From: Anticarsia gemmatalis
Lineage: Eukaryota; Arthropoda; Insecta; Lepidoptera; Erebidae
Reading direction: 5' to 3'
Length of the DNA: 64,000 bases
Assembly: GCF_050436995.1 (NCBI RefSeq)
Contig: NC_134758.1
Location: 1,364,001 to 1,428,000 of the forward strand
Positions 13,661 through 27,631 of this stretch are shown here, in pieces. A program made the position numbers and the translations under genes. Numbering within the stretch: position 1 is the stretch's first letter; each line of letters begins with the position of its first letter. Under the pieces are notes generated by a model. The model was not told the origin of the DNA. It did not search any database and was given only the letters and a program-made list of their open reading frames with translations.

Positions 13661-14772
13661 ACAAAACACAAGGTGTTTGAAATACACCCACGTATAACCA
13701 TTACCAATGTCAGTCCCATGTAAAACAAAACTTATTGAAACATAAGTTTGAAGTGATAAAGTAAATTTTCAAATGCATACAATTGTTGTCGAGATTTCCC
13801 TCTACAAACAAATCCACAAAATCCCTCTTTATAATTCTAGTACAAACTCAAGATCAACTGAAGAAGGAATAACGTAGATAATGTTTGGATAACCAGCTTG
13901 GTATTTACATGAAATGTTAAGGTATTTACCGATAGAGCACGTGTGTGTTAGAATCTTTACACGTGGCGTCCTAGTGGTTTGATACATTAGCAGAGGAACA
14001 GTCATTTTAATTTTATAAATACATATTTTTCCTGGAAACTGAATGAATGAGTACACGTAAGGACATTTCGTACAGACAAAGAAAAAAGATAGAAGTACTC
14101 TAATTTTAATTTGATTATAAGCCATGATTTTATAAATGGTGCATTCTGTAAGAGTGTATTTTGGACCGTCATTAGGTAGCAAGTAATTACTATCAAGTTT
14201 TACCTCAAATATAACTACATGCAAACTGTACTGATCTGTTTCCTTATAAATTTATGCGACCTGGTTTTCGAGTTCTTTCATTATTTGGCAATAATAAAAT
14301 AGGTTCTTAGTTATACCCCCTATTGTTCCTTCTTTTGATATCATTATAATTTGCTTTATTTAAAGTAATAAACTGATACTTATTTCCGTTACTAACTGTC
14401 AAAACAATTTCAAAACTATTACCAAATAAGCGATATCATAAATACTGGAAAGATCTAAAATCATTGATTAGTCAAAAACAAAATCACATCATTCACAGTT
14501 TAGATTATGCTGAATTACATCAAATTAACCAACAACTTTAGTCGCTGTATGCAAATGCAATTATTGATTCACATTCAGTTGACAGATTACATCGCCATTC
14601 ATTGCTTGACTATAATTAATAGTTCAGACACGTTGTACTATTAATCATCAAACAAACTAACTACAGATAATTTATAGATACTTAGATATACGTAGATAGA
14701 TAGGTACGTTTATCGGTGTTTGTAAACAAGGGAAAACCGAGTCAGTAACGATCTATCATTGGAAATAACTTG

Positions 14773-15010
14773 TAGACTGTCTCTGAAGCCCGAGCGACAG
14801 TGTATACGACTTCTCATTGTGAGGTTTCGGGATCAAATCTCAGGCCAAAAAACTTGCTGGACTTTTGTTACTAAAGAACTTCAAAAAGCAGGAGAATTTT
14901 ATGTTCGGGCGACATGTTATTTTGTATAAGAATATGCTAAATAAAAGCCCGAGCTTTAGTACCGTGCCCGGTCTATGATAATAGGCTCGCCTCCTATTAC
15001 AAAGAGCGAA
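14773..15010 (+). mobile_element. SINE with a 3' body ending in a CTCCTATTAC block
   Basis: A decayed tRNA-like head (GTTTCGGGATCAAATCTCAG near 14824) is followed by a body that ends CCGTGCCCGGTCTATGATAA then TAGGCTCGCCTCCTATTAC (14961-15000). The same 3' body occurs at 59037-59110. Confidence 0.45.
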
Positions 15011-17641
15011 CTAATATTGTAGAGGGCGTAATAAAAGTGCTACTATATACCTCTACTCAAACCTCTTGGTACAAGCGTGATGTTACATTTATATGTTTGT
15101 TAACAGTAAGGGAGCGAGGTAGTAACAATCTATATCATAATATAGTAGATGAGATAATGATAGGTCTGTGGGTCAGAGATAAACATGCGGGTCATATTAT
15201 GTACCTGCTAGTGATTAGCATGATTATGTATTATATGACGCTGAATTTATGTATTTAAAATGTAGGACTCTGCTTGTTTAAGAACTGAAAAACTTTCTTT
15301 GAAAAGTCCCTGTTATACATAAGAGCTGCCATTCAAGTCAAAAATATATAAATAATCTTGATTTAGAACGAAACCTTGGTCATTGTAATCCTTAATCTTT
15401 GGAAATAGTTAAGTAATGCATTCACCTTTGTACAAATAAGTTTCGATATTAGACCTTTATTAAATGTAATTTCTAGAATATTTATTATAAGAATATTAAC
15501 CAGAATCACATCCCTGTTTTAAGTATCAACTTTCGTTTACAGAATTCAAATCATTTTTACAACATGTTGGAAAACTTCACTATAGTAACGCCATAGGTAT
15601 GCACATGCACTACCTAGAGTTTGTAATAACAAGTCGCTTATTTAGATATATCTTTATGGCTAGTGCTCCATTACTTTTATTACTCCGCTACAACGATAAT
15701 TGCTCATTAGAAACATAATATAAACAACGCCTGTACCTTTATTAGTTTTTGTTACTTTTATTATATGTATAATACATAGATGCATACTGTTGTACATATA
15801 CATAATATTGTAACCTTATTAGCAATAATCGCTATTGTTATCTAAAAGGTTTATATATTTTAAACGGAGCTTACGATTTTATAACGAAGAGACAATGAAA
15901 CTATTTTCGTACTTTTCTTACATCGTCGTATGTTCATTGTTATCAATTGTGCTGTCTTAGAAATTCCTATATTATTTTTTATTTAAACCATGGGTAGTAT
16001 AGACGTTAGTCATGATTGTTAAATAGTTCTCTGGAAATATTTTTGTTTGGTCATAGCAAACTATAGAAACCGAATATAATACACCATTAAATTTAGATTC
16101 ATACTATTCGGGTTCTCAATCATACGTAGAAATCTGTCGATTTTCATTAAGAAAAACTAACAAGTTAAGAACAATTAAAAGTGTAGGAAAGTTTTTCATA
16201 TAATGAAATGATTCATCGCGTCTGTTCGCGGCGTTCTGTGATTTATGATCAAATAATAGAGAACAAAGTTCAGAACGAAGGTTCACGGTGCACAATTTTC
16301 TATTATATTATATAAATATATATTTTTTAGTCATGGTATTTTTTAAAAGGATGAGAGACCTAATGCCAATTTAAAACCCAATTACAGTTTAAAAATAATA
16401 GACAATACCTTGTGTGATCGACTTCGATATTTATCTCACTGGATCATTTTATACATATCATAGTTATAAGAAAATACATCTCAAGAATTATAAACAATAC
16501 GGCTTTATTAATTTACTTGCCTTTTAAATAATTGAATTTTTTTGAAAAAAGTAAACAATTTGCGTTTGAACTTCACAGAGGATATTCCTCTTAATATAAA
16601 TTATACTCGTAAGACATAAATAAAAAATGTTTATTTACAAACATAACAACACGCAAGAGGAAACGTTTCTTAACATAATATTGTGCAATGATTAACATCA
16701 GTTAAAGCAGTTTATGATGGTTATCCATTTAAATGTATTTCCTCGAAAGAACATTCACGATCATCGGAACAAAATAAATTATAACTATTTGCAAATAAAT
16801 TATGACTGAATTAGTCATACTAATCCTTTAAGATGACTGTTACTAAGTTAAATCCAAATGACTGAACACTAGTCTGACCACATTATATATTTCCTTAGCC
16901 GGTTAGAGAGTCCCAGTGCTAATTAAATGAAAAAAACCGACCACAAGCATTTCGAATAGGAAACTGAAAAATTTATGCAGTAAATATGTTAATCGTTTAT
17001 GTACACATCTCAAGTGTTAAAACCCACTTAAAATGTTTCCGAAGTCAAAAACAATGCAGAAAAAAAAATGTTGCTATTTCTTCCAGTATGTAGTTTGTAA
17101 ATGTAAGTACCTAGCTTTGTTCATGGTATGGCATTAATAAACAGCTGTTAAATAAATAGCAACTATAATTAATATACTCGTAAACTAGTAAATTAATGAC
17201 CAATACATTAATGGTGGAATGTTGACAAAGTTATATTTCATACATTTTCTATCGCTATAACTATCTACAAGGCAGTCCATCCAAAACGTTTGCTCAAGAG
17301 GAAACGCATTTTTTAATAAAGTTCACCCAAAAATAACTCGGATATGAATATTAATTAACGTAAGTAATTAAAAACGAATAACTAAAACGTATATAACACT
17401 TAATTTACATAAAATGTAATTCAAAACAAGACTTTATATATAACGTAAACATACGTATATCGCATGTCATTCCATTTAATAAATTATTCAACAGAAACTT
17501 TGTTGTCCGGCCTACGTTTATAACGAAAAAAGTGTCATTTAAAACTCTAACAGAGGTTTCCCCTTTCTAACTCCTCTCGTTATTTCTTAATAAGGTTTCA
17601 AATATCAAAAAAGGTTCAATTTCCGTAAAATAAAAACTTAC

Positions 17642-17672
17642 CTTCAATATTTTCTTCGTCCGTTTCAGCCAT
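17642..17672 (-). CDS. Candidate alternative first coding exon (MAETDEENIE), minus strand
   Basis: On the minus strand an ATG at 17672 opens ten codons, MAETDEENIE, then one G and a GTAAG donor (complement of 17637-17641). Phase and last three residues (NIE) match the exon at 48399-48447, 31 kb upstream in the same orientation, as expected for alternative first exons sharing one downstream acceptor. A locally GC- and CpG-rich block lies just upstream on this strand (about 17775-17890), consistent with its own promoter and 5' UTR. The rest of the gene would lie left of the window, or in exons to the left that I did not recognise. Product unknown. Confidence 0.45.
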
Positions 17673-17900
17673 TCTCATTATGAAACACTAACAAAACAAT
17701 CAAAACCAAACCAAAACCATTTCAAATAACACAACACGAAACAAATATGAACTAAAACTGCGATACGTATACTTTTCAAAGTCACGAAGTTCGCGGAAAA
17801 TTTCGGGAAAGCGCGCGACCTCCCCCGACGGCGACCAGATACGTACTGGCCGTATGAATGGAAGGTCGAGGAAAACAAACTATATCGCGCGGGAAAATCG
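17673..17900 (-). promoter_or_regulatory. CpG-rich putative 5' UTR and promoter of the 17.6-kb first exon
   Basis: In an otherwise AT-rich region, 17810-17890 is rich in CpG and GC (for example CGCGCGACCTCCCCCGACGG and CTATATCGCGCGGG on the plus strand). It lies directly upstream of the minus-strand ATG at 17672. The frame open through it begins with TTG rather than ATG and ends in TAA just before the exon start, so it is more likely untranslated leader than protein. Confidence 0.35.
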
Positions 17901-20900
17901 TTCTACACGATTTTGAATTTCGAACCTTAGCTTTTTATTGTGATCGTAATTATGTCAAATGGACAGAAAAGAGGTGAAAATTAAAAAGGAGGTTTGAATA
18001 ATTTCTGTTTGCAGCTTGAGCAATAAAACAGATTTATATTGTTGTCATGCTAAATTATTGAGTTTACACGAGTTTATACTCTTGTTTTGTGTAATATTTT
18101 AAGCGTGTCGTTTATAATGTGAAAGTTTCAAAAGAATTCTTAGATTCATTTTTTAACGTCCTACTTTTCTCAAGGTTAGAAACAATTAGCTCCAGCCAGT
18201 CGTAAAAATTAGGCGTACTAAAATATTACGTATTTTTCTGCTATTACTTACTTAGTCTATTATGTTAAAATATGTTACGTCTTATTATTATTGTTATAAC
18301 ACGTAACATATTTTTTTCAAATTCAGAGGAAGCAAAGATATTCTGTGAAAATCTTTGGAAAAGAAAGCATCTAGAGACCCAGTAGCATTGCATTCCGTAA
18401 CCTTACTTTTCTTACACTAATGAATAGATGACAAAATAATCATGTTTGTAATTTATGTATAAAAATCATTATTTATTCAGATAACAACACAAAGAGTTTC
18501 ATAGTGAATAAATTATTAGACGTGTAAAGTAAGCCCGCTAAACGATTTTACTACGTCTCGTATCGGTGAATCATTGATACTGTTACGCCATATTGAAACG
18601 TAAATATTAGGTATATTTTATAACAGGTAAGTGTAAATTGTTATAGGTATTATCGTTGTTAACGTGTTACTAACACGTATCGGAAATTTTAAATAGGTAC
18701 TAAAAGCACTGAACTCGAGATATAAAATGTTTCAATAGGCAAGTCTGCTCTCAATTATTTGTTTAGTGTAGTTCTTTGCGAATACTCAGTAAATGACCGT
18801 TAAGTTCTTACTCTGAATAGCCTGCTGGGTGCGCGTTAGGTAAAATTCAGGATTTTGCAATTCTGGACAGGAATAACCAATGGTTTTAAGTAAAAAAATT
18901 GCTATTACAACCGTATTACCCAAAGATAAAGTAAACTTTTAAATGCCAATCATTCGATAAATACGAACGGCAGTATCTATCGAATAAGAGCCTGTAATCG
19001 CACTTCTTGTGTTGCATTTTTCATAAATTAAATCATGCAACATACCCACACGCTTTTTACAATGTATTTATATACTGAAACAATAAACACTGACACACTA
19101 AACTCATAGTATATAGGTTATTTTTACGTACAACGTGGGCTCAGGCCGCGAGCGTATTTACTTCACCCTTCGGAAAATAAAGAATTGTGTTTACAACAAT
19201 TGTTTGGTTATTAGGGTTGTTGAATGTTGTAGTGATGCTTTTTTAGACAGCTTCTTTTTTCAATTATTTAATTTTAAAACACAAACTTGAATACAAAAGC
19301 TACCTAATTTACTTTTTTGGCATTAGGCTGTTCACATTTTACATAGAATATTATAGTCAGTTTTAAACTCTATTCGTATATTTTTGCGACTCATTCTATT
19401 CTAGTTCTAGCACTATAAACCTGTCGTCACAGCCTGCTGCAAATATTTTTTAGTAAAATCTAAAATCAGATCAGCACAATTAACTCACGTACTCTTCAGC
19501 TGAAACACAACAACCAAATTTAAACAAAAAAACTAAAAAATGTTTTCCTTTTCACCAAAAAAATTCAGAACATCAAAGGCCTTTCCGCGTACGCTAAATT
19601 ACACGGTATATTGTTATAGAATAACGGGAATGTGACAACCCTGGTTCGTAAAATGTTTTATAGGATATAAAACATTGTTTCTTTTTACACTATATTATCT
19701 TTACTGAGAGGAAATTTTGAATAGACTTTACTTATTAAATTACTTAAGTTGTAAAAGTTTAATGTTGTTATAATATAGACTAGGCGGCTTTTAACAACTT
19801 TACTACCTACTTAGTTTTCAACGTGTGAAATTGTAAAAAAATACTTTGTCATTTATAAAAACATCCAATTTTTTTTCGATATTGACCAGAATTCGATCAT
19901 GTTGCCTATTGCTGAATCTTTAAATCAAAACGTTTATGTTCTAGTCAAAATTATGATGCACTTTAAGATTGTAAAAGTTAAGATTTGTGAAATTATTACT
20001 ATTTGCGAAATTTTTTAGGAAACTTTAGTCTATTATTATAATTTTGGTATTACATTATTTTCTAGAGTTGTTTTTTACAATTTACTGTGCTGAATCGTAG
20101 TTTGTTCCGATGAGCAACTGGCGTCGAAAGTTATTTTATTGTATTAGCTATCATAGAATATCAGTTAAAATGCTAAGTAATCCAACTTACTTAAATCCAA
20201 GTGGGTGTGATGTGATTTTAAGTAAAAGTTCAGATGTTCATTTACTTTTATTACATTGTAGTTGTGTGGGCGTTACGTTTTACAGTATTTACAGTTCAAT
20301 GTAAATATCACCACTTATGTAATTCTTTGCTTTAAACTTTATATAAAATGTCGTAAAAAAAAAGTTATTTGCTTTTTTATAGTATTCCACCCTCATGCTA
20401 GCAAATCCTTCTGGACGCAGAGGTTTTTTTGATAAATATTTAATTTTAATTAGTATATGTCTGGTCTGACTGTCATGTTTATGGCTTAACTACTAAACCT
20501 ATTTTGAACAAAATTTAGTAAGGCTTTTATCCAAATTGTGTAAAAAGCTACTGTAGTAATTTTTGGGGACAAATATTTAAAACATTAATGTACGATCGGT
20601 AAAGCTTAGTTGTTTATCCTTGTGCAATATAGGAAAATTAGCATTCGGAACATGTTAAATAATATAATGAAACGTGTACTGCAAATTTCAACAGATTCTG
20701 ATATAACTACTAAGTAATATGTAAAAGTCAATTATCTACTAATTAGAAATCTAAAAATTATAATTGAAAAGTATGATTACCATCACAAGAATGTTGAATC
20801 TCTAAACAGCGAAACAAAACATTCATCATACATGTTTACACATTGAACACATACACAAAACATGTGGAAAATATCATTCCGATCATTGCTATTTATTAAC

Positions 20901-22270
20901 ATTTCGTAAACAATTCGACGTTTTCATAGAACTTAAATAAACAAGCCCTAGCTTACACGTCTGGGTATGCGGCTAGCTTTATTAATAATATCATTATTAA
21001 TAGATGCTCTGGTAAATCAAAATAAAATTGTAGAATATATGTTATTTAAATAAGACTTCAGATCAAAACCTTGTAATTTTACAAGAGTATAACACTTTTT
21101 ATTACACTTTATTTAGCCTACCTCATTCTCCCGCCACTGGGGCAAAGACCTGCAGGCTTACCAAGTATCTCAGTTGACAACTCGTGCAGGTCAAATTGAT
21201 GGTCACTATTCACTAATTACTGAGAATACGTGAATTACTGAAATGAAATACGTGATAGTCCCCCTTGCCGGCCCTTGGACCAGATTCTAATCACTCTCTG
21301 AAAGTTGTCATCATTATGGATTTCCGAATCATGTTAATTGAAACCCTTGAATGCATTATAAAAATAATAATTGTCAAATAAGAGTAATCGCCTTTCCTCT
21401 ACAATTCAATTCGCGTTTAAACTATAAAACAAGCATGAATAAAACTAAAAACAATTTGCACACTGTATTTAAAGTTGAGCGTATATTTTTGTGTGAGTCA
21501 GTCAGTTTCAGAAAGTTGAATCTTTAGAACGGTGCCGCGGTTAAACCGTAAACTTGAACTAACGACTTTAAAATAGCTTTAGATTTACTAGCGGAACAGT
21601 CTATTGTAGCGTTTACGACGTTATTGAAAACCTTGAATACCATAGGAAAAAAGCTTTTGAAATAAAATAATTTTATTTAAGTTAAAAGTCAACTTTTTCG
21701 TAATTAAAAGTGCATCAGATTATTATTACGATTATTACAAATTTTCATAAAATTCAACAACGGTTACAAAACTAGTACACTTCTCTAGTACACAGTACAC
21801 ACAAAAAACTAACAATTAAAAAAGTATTTTACATTGCTTTGATGGCAAAATTATTACCTACAAATTTCGAGGAAATTGATAAACAAAACGTTCCCTAACA
21901 GCAATTTTTAAAGCCAATCAAACATACATATCACAACACCCGATTACAACTACTAATACAGCTGTAATCCGATCAGAGTAAACATAGCTGTACGTAATCA
22001 GCCTAACAGCGTGCTAATTAAGAGTGCTTTTATAATGGACAGACCGAACAATCGCTGTATTGTTTCTTACTTAAGTCTAGTACAGTACGCTACATAACTA
22101 CATAGACTGTCATGGGATATTTTTTTACCCCAGGCAAACTTTTCACGCGGACAGAAACTTAGTCTCTATATGTGAAGGTTTAGATTCATATTGCTCTGAT
22201 TAAGATATCAATCGCTAAAAGAGTTTTACAGCTTGTGCAGCTTTGTTATTTTGTTGACTATATAACTATA

Positions 22271-22463
22271 CTAGCTTTTACCCGCGACTTCTTTCGCCAC
22301 CTGAATTTTCCCATGGGAATGAGTCATTTTCCCGACGTAAAAAGTAGCCTATGTCCTTTCTCGGGTATCAAAATATCTCCATACCTAATTTCATGCAAAT
22401 TGATTGCGTAGTTTAGGCGTGATTGAGTAATAGACAGACAGACAGACATAATATTAGTATGGA
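22271..22463 (-). mobile_element. Helitron-like element, family B
   Basis: On the minus strand it starts TCCATACTAATATTAT, carries a GTCT microsatellite, the motif CACGCCTAAACTAC and ends at CTAG (22271-22274). It sits between A (22270) and T (22464). A small GAC-GAA-GTC-like hairpin precedes the CTAG. Only the ends and general plan resemble family A. Confidence 0.7.
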
Positions 22464-23491
22464 TAACAATGAAGTAGAAGAAGTAGATTTATGAATGTAA
22501 CTTTACAAATAGTGATAGTCTAGGATAACTATTTCCCTCCTACGTAGGTTGTTCGAGTTCAAACTCAAGACACACACATCTGACCTTTCCAAGTTGTATT
22601 TGTGATAGAATTATTTGTTACTTGATCAGTAAGAAAATATCTTAAAGAGTCTGGTCTTTCTTTTAGTTCAAAAAAGAAAAAAGGCAGTACCTTTTCTCAT
22701 GTCACACGAAAAATCTGTGGCAATTGTACTACATAATAAGTATATACACAAAAAGTAAAATCAATAACGTGTTTTTATTTTTTATTTCTAAACTCATTGC
22801 CCCCCTTTCCTCCAACTACATCAATTTCCACTTACAAAAAAAAGGTAAAAAAAATGTATTCAGCACTCTAATTTTTCTCCAAAAAAATGTATACAATTCG
22901 TCTGACATCAAATCCGTATGTCTCATTGGAGTGAATGGCTTCGGCCACAGGTTTCCCTCTAATCTTTTATATAGCACACATTTTGGACCCTTGTTACCGA
23001 GTTCCCTCTACCCTTGACCGCAACTCCAAACGAGTATGAAAAAAGTTTTATCAAAAAAATATAACGTACCTATGTTTTAGTTTGTGTTTGTTCGGTCAAA
23101 AGATGAAAAATTGGTTACCAGGACGAAATGTCTTTTTATAAATTTTAATGCTTTCAGTTTCATGAAAGGCCTGTTATTAAACGCCAATATGTTTCAGATT
23201 TTCTTTATATTTTGGAAAAAAATAACTCCTCATCATTAAAGAACATTAAGAATAGTTTTTAATATAAATATTTTAGTAAAATTATACTTGATTGAAAATT
23301 AATGCAGTGATGCATGAACTTCGAACTCGGCTTCACACATAGGATAAAAGTAATTACATGACGTTTTCAACCATCTTCGTCAACCAATTTCGTCATACAG
23401 TTTCATACATTGCTCCTTCAACTTGCAGTGCTAATAGCACCGCTATGTATCAATATAATGTTATGAAGGTATTGATGAGATTTATTCAAAA

Positions 23492-24200
23492 CTAGCTGAC
23501 CCGCGCAACTTCGTTTGCGTGTATCCCGCTACTTCGACAAATACAGTCAACGCACCAACACATATTGGATACTAATTTTCAATTCACAATAACTTCTCTT
23601 TCCCTTAACCGCGTTTAAAATATTAAAATGTTTTTTAGTTTCTGTGACTCTTCTTTGATCGCCCCCCCTATCAGTTTTTGGAAAAAATATTTAAGTAATG
23701 TACAGATTTTTTTTTGTCTAATAATCTAAATTAAATGCTCGTGATGATGAACTTACTTATTTTGATAAGGATATATGTATTATTGGTTATATCACCAGTT
23801 AAACATCACCCGACGAATTAAATGTTTTTTTTAATACAGAAAAGTAGTTTTTGTGACTTAAATAAAAAAGCTGAATATATGTCATCGCGGACTTTTTTGT
23901 AGAACTAATAAAGACCAATGTTTTTGCTATACATTGTTCTTACTTGTATCCAACGGTATAAGCGGCGCACGCACAAATGCAATCTTCAATTAGATTTTTT
24001 TTCTGACTTCTTGGACATAAATCGCTATAACTCAGCTAATATAGTTTCAATGTATTTCAATTATATATAAAAACCTGTCGGAGAAAATACTCTTTCTATT
24101 ACTGAAAACCGCATCAAAATCCGTTGCGTAGTTTTAAAGTTTTATGCATACGAAGGGACTACAGACAAAATGGGCGACTTTGTTTTATACTATGTAGTGA
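23492..24200 (-). mobile_element. Mosaic Helitron-like element, 709 bp
   Basis: On the minus strand it starts TCACTACATAGTATAAAAC (ending at plus 24200, next base T) and ends in the family A 3' terminus GCGCGGGTCAGCTAG (plus 23492 onwards, previous base A). The inside, including ACGCAACGGATTTTGATGCG, differs from family A. Non-coding. A shared 3' end with a different 5' end is a common Helitron pattern. Confidence 0.7.
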
Positions 24201-26325
24201 TTCACATTTATGCGATTTGACTTTTCTGCACTTCTAAACAATTTGTTAGTTATTTTAACCCCACTAGGTGCAGCCTGTATATCGAAGCTTTCAGCTATTC
24301 GATTTGCTTGTTAAGTAAGTTATAAAGTCTTGCTTCATCGATCACCTTCTTTGACAAGTGTCAACCCTTTCTTATTTAAGCCTTAACTTGCTTATGTGTC
24401 GAATAGATAAATAACGCACACGAGATAACATATTATATGGTTAATTTTTAAGTCTTTTTGGCTTTCTTTGTAACTGGAACTTGAAACGTTCACTCATAGT
24501 TAGCAAACGACTCTATCAAGTTGCGTTAAAATAGTGGTACGTACTTTCAATACTTATTGAAGAACTTGAAAACACACTAATGTGGAGATATCTCTAGTTA
24601 GAGCGTATCTTCTAAGATTGTGCCCTTTCAATGTCATTAAGATTATAGGAATGCCTTATATTGCCGCTGTCTGCGGTGCAGCACATATTAAACATTTTCA
24701 AAAACCAATATCTGTCTGCACGTACTTGTTATATATAAGTTTTGCAAGATTAAACAGCTATTGGTATTAATTCTATGAATTGAAGAACGATGTTCGACTA
24801 TGTAGTTTTGTATTAGAAGATTTGTGAGACATTTTAATCAACACTGGAATAGGTGTTCTTTTGAAAAATAAATTAGGGTCCGTACTACACACTAGAAAAA
24901 AATAAATCCAATCCAATTTAGTAACCGATCAATCAAATCAACCATTTACATAATTTCAAATAATAAAAAATAAAGCACTCAAGAGATTCGCCTACATTTG
25001 GGCGCAAAACCACTAGAAAATAAATAAACAGTTATTTTGGCCCTGTTTGTGATATATTATGTATTGAAAAAAATATATATGTCTGTGATACTTCACATTA
25101 TAAATAAGGTATATTAAAGAAGCCATATAACAAAATTATACCGGCGACGAAACTTTTTACCTAAAACGATTTTCCAGGTTTCCTTCACAATATCTTATTG
25201 AAAAGTAATGCGGTTTTTATTAAGTAATTCTAGGAATATATTGATGTAAAATGTTGTACGAATTCTTAATGTTACTATTATCAAGATATATATTAGGTAT
25301 GTTCACATGAGTCAACTCTTTGTATAGGACATTTTAATATAGGGTTTCATATGTATCCTAATATACAACTTTAATATGATACTAATATAATAATATGTAA
25401 AATATTTCACCCGTTATTTGGTGAAAGAATTATTAAATTGACTGCGATATTTATTCGTATAAAAATGGTATGTAATCTAGCCACATTACCTATTTTTTTT
25501 ATTACCAATATTTTTACAAGGTAACAAGTTTAAACAAAACTGAAAATAATCCTTAAATTCAGTTTAAATTACGATTCTCAAAAACAATCCAACAATCAAC
25601 CACTTCCATTTACAATTTTAAACGGACTCCCCAAACTTTGTATTTCTGAAATGAAACGGAATTATTAATCCAAAGTGCGAGCGTTTATTACATAAGAGCT
25701 ATTTATATACTGTCAATATAATAAGTACGGAAGATTGTATGGATTTAGAGATGTTTGTATACACTCGCAAAAACTTATAAATAATACATTTAACCTAGGT
25801 ATGCTTGATATTAGAACGAAGGTTATACTGGCCATGATCGTCAGCTGATTTAAGTTAGTATTCATTGACTTGAGACATAGCTAGCGAACACGGCAATATG
25901 TTAATTCAGGATTTTTATCCCGGAGGATATTTCTGCGAGACGAATTCGCTGACAGAATCTAGTAATTGTTAATTCAAAGAGCGAGCGTATTATTACATAA
26001 CGGTGATGAGTTTATTATATTATATTATTATTTAACGCGCTCCTTATAAGGGACCACAATAGGATTATTCAAATAGCTGTAAAGCCCTGCGTAATGCAAT
26101 TATTTTTGCTACGTAGTTCCGTAGTGTAGACACAGAGGGAATATGTATCCTTTTACATATTGTGTTAAAGAATATTTTGACATACACTGTATCTATTTGT
26201 TTCAAACGCGATAAAATTATCAGAAGGACAAGAACAGGTCAAAATATAACTGTATTCGAGATGTTAACAAGGAAAATAGAAGCGCAATTTCATACACTAA
26301 ATTGGTAGGCACTGCTTGCCTTTAT

Positions 26326-26448
26326 AAATATGACTAAATTTAAGTTTAACCCATTACTGTCCCACTGCTGGGCATGGGTCTCCTCCCGTAATGAGTAGGC
26401 CATTAGTCCACCACGCTGGCCAAATGCGGGTTGGGGTAAATATGACTA
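26326..26448 (-). mobile_element. 5'-truncated LINE 3' tail with 11-bp target duplication
   Basis: AAATATGACTA at 26326-26336 and 26438-26448 flanks about 101 bp that read, on the minus strand, GGCCAGCGTGGTGGACTAAT through CAGCAGTGGGACAGTAATGG, a 3' tail seen again at 31821-31910. The structure shows target-primed insertion of a short cDNA. The LINE clade cannot be named with certainty. Confidence 0.65.
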
Positions 26449-27421
26449 CTAAAAATAATTGTAGCATTCAAAATACGCCATTGGGCTCTACGATTCAAAA
26501 TTTTAATTTCAATATATACCAGAGACGCCAATTTTTCTACGCTAATTTACTCATTACTTAGTTCAAAGATCGATGACGATTGTCCTTAATGACTTGACAT
26601 GACAAATGTGCATCCCAAATAAGGTAGGAACTGATTGCTACTTATAAGTCTAGTCAACGAAGATCGAACCTGTTGTCTGTCACGTATGTCTTAAAGTCTT
26701 AAAGGAAGTTGTAGTCTGCTGTCGGAGCTCCGATTTGGTAGAACAACTTCGTGAAAAACAGATTATCATTTTTAACATGAACAAGCAAAACGACAATGGA
26801 GAGACAATCGTATCGAGATTCGAGTATCGACAACCGGCTAGGTATTGAAAAATTCTGTGTGAAAATCTGATCAGCGCCTCTAGCTGATGTCGTAGAAACT
26901 ATCTTTGCAGTACATTTTGATTGACAATCTCTCGGTACTCGATGGTTCCAATTGTAGAGAATCGCGCTACAAATCTTTAAAATAGTTGTTATATGGAACT
27001 AATACGTTTGCAATCCTGCACAAATTGTATTTCATACATTATCATTGCTATCGCAATATTTATCGACCATTTCAAAAGGGGTCGCGGCCAGCGCATTTAA
27101 TAATGTTTTCTGTTTCATACTGAAAATAACTCGAGGGTACATTATTTACAAACGTTGGTTTTGACCTTTGCAATCCTATTTGTGAGGTAGCGGCCTAATG
27201 TGAGAGCACTTGCTGGTATTTTTTAACGTTTGAGTGCTTTAATAACTTCCTTTTACATGTTAAATGACCGACGGGGATTGAGTATAGATGTACAGTACAG
27301 TTCAGTTAGTTTATTTTCGCAAATTATTTATCTAAACTGAAAAATTTCCACGCTTTCCTAAATTTTCTCATACATTTAAAGAAAAACGATTTTTTCTTAC
27401 AGTTGCAACAAATACAGTATA

Positions 27422-27631
27422 CTATTGTATTAAGTAATGTTTATAATCATATAAATTTATTTCCAGTGTAGTCAGATTAAAGGCATGAATCGGATTAGGC
27501 CCCGGTAAATACGTCGTTCGTACAATAGTTCGGTAGTAAACATTAGACTGACATAATGTAAGAAGAAGAAACAAACACACTATAATATACCCTTTCCAAA
27601 AACGAAAGCATTGTGCTATATTACACAACAT
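27422..27631 (-). CDS. Candidate exon or small ORF with hydrophobic N-terminus
   Basis: The minus-strand ATG at 27631 opens 69 codons. Residues about 15-29 (GYIIVCLFLLLTLCQ) resemble a signal peptide or signal anchor, followed by polar residues SNVYYRTIVRTTYLPGP. Upstream on this strand (27800-28020) some CpG-containing sequence is present. No good donor that fits a coding exon was identified, and no family is recognised. Low confidence. Confidence 0.15.
   Translation of the reverse strand: MLCNIAQCFRFWKGYIIVCLFLLLTLCQSNVYYRTIVRTTYLPGPNPIHAFNLTTLEINLYDYKHYLIQ

Larger units (their letters stand above)
8529..17641. other. Gene-free stretch, likely intron or intergenic
   Basis: Contains the decayed Helitron at 11.6 kb, the SINE at 13.5 kb, a SINE at 14.8 kb, a GC pocket at 11871-11915 (CGGGGCGGCTAGCGGTGGC) next to the palindrome AATTACCGATCATGGTAATT, and a small hairpin TGGCGTTCAATAAACGCCA near 12978. 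The long minus frame at 13829-14224 starts with TTG and is not taken as a gene. Confidence 0.5.

Noticed and set aside
13829..14224. 131-codon minus-strand frame
   Set aside because: It begins with TTG; the first ATG comes about 34 codons in, leaving roughly 98 residues of AT-driven composition with no recognisable domain.
17678..17878. 66-codon minus-strand frame upstream of the first exon
   Set aside because: Starts with TTG and stops just before the ATG at 17672; better explained as CpG-rich leader.
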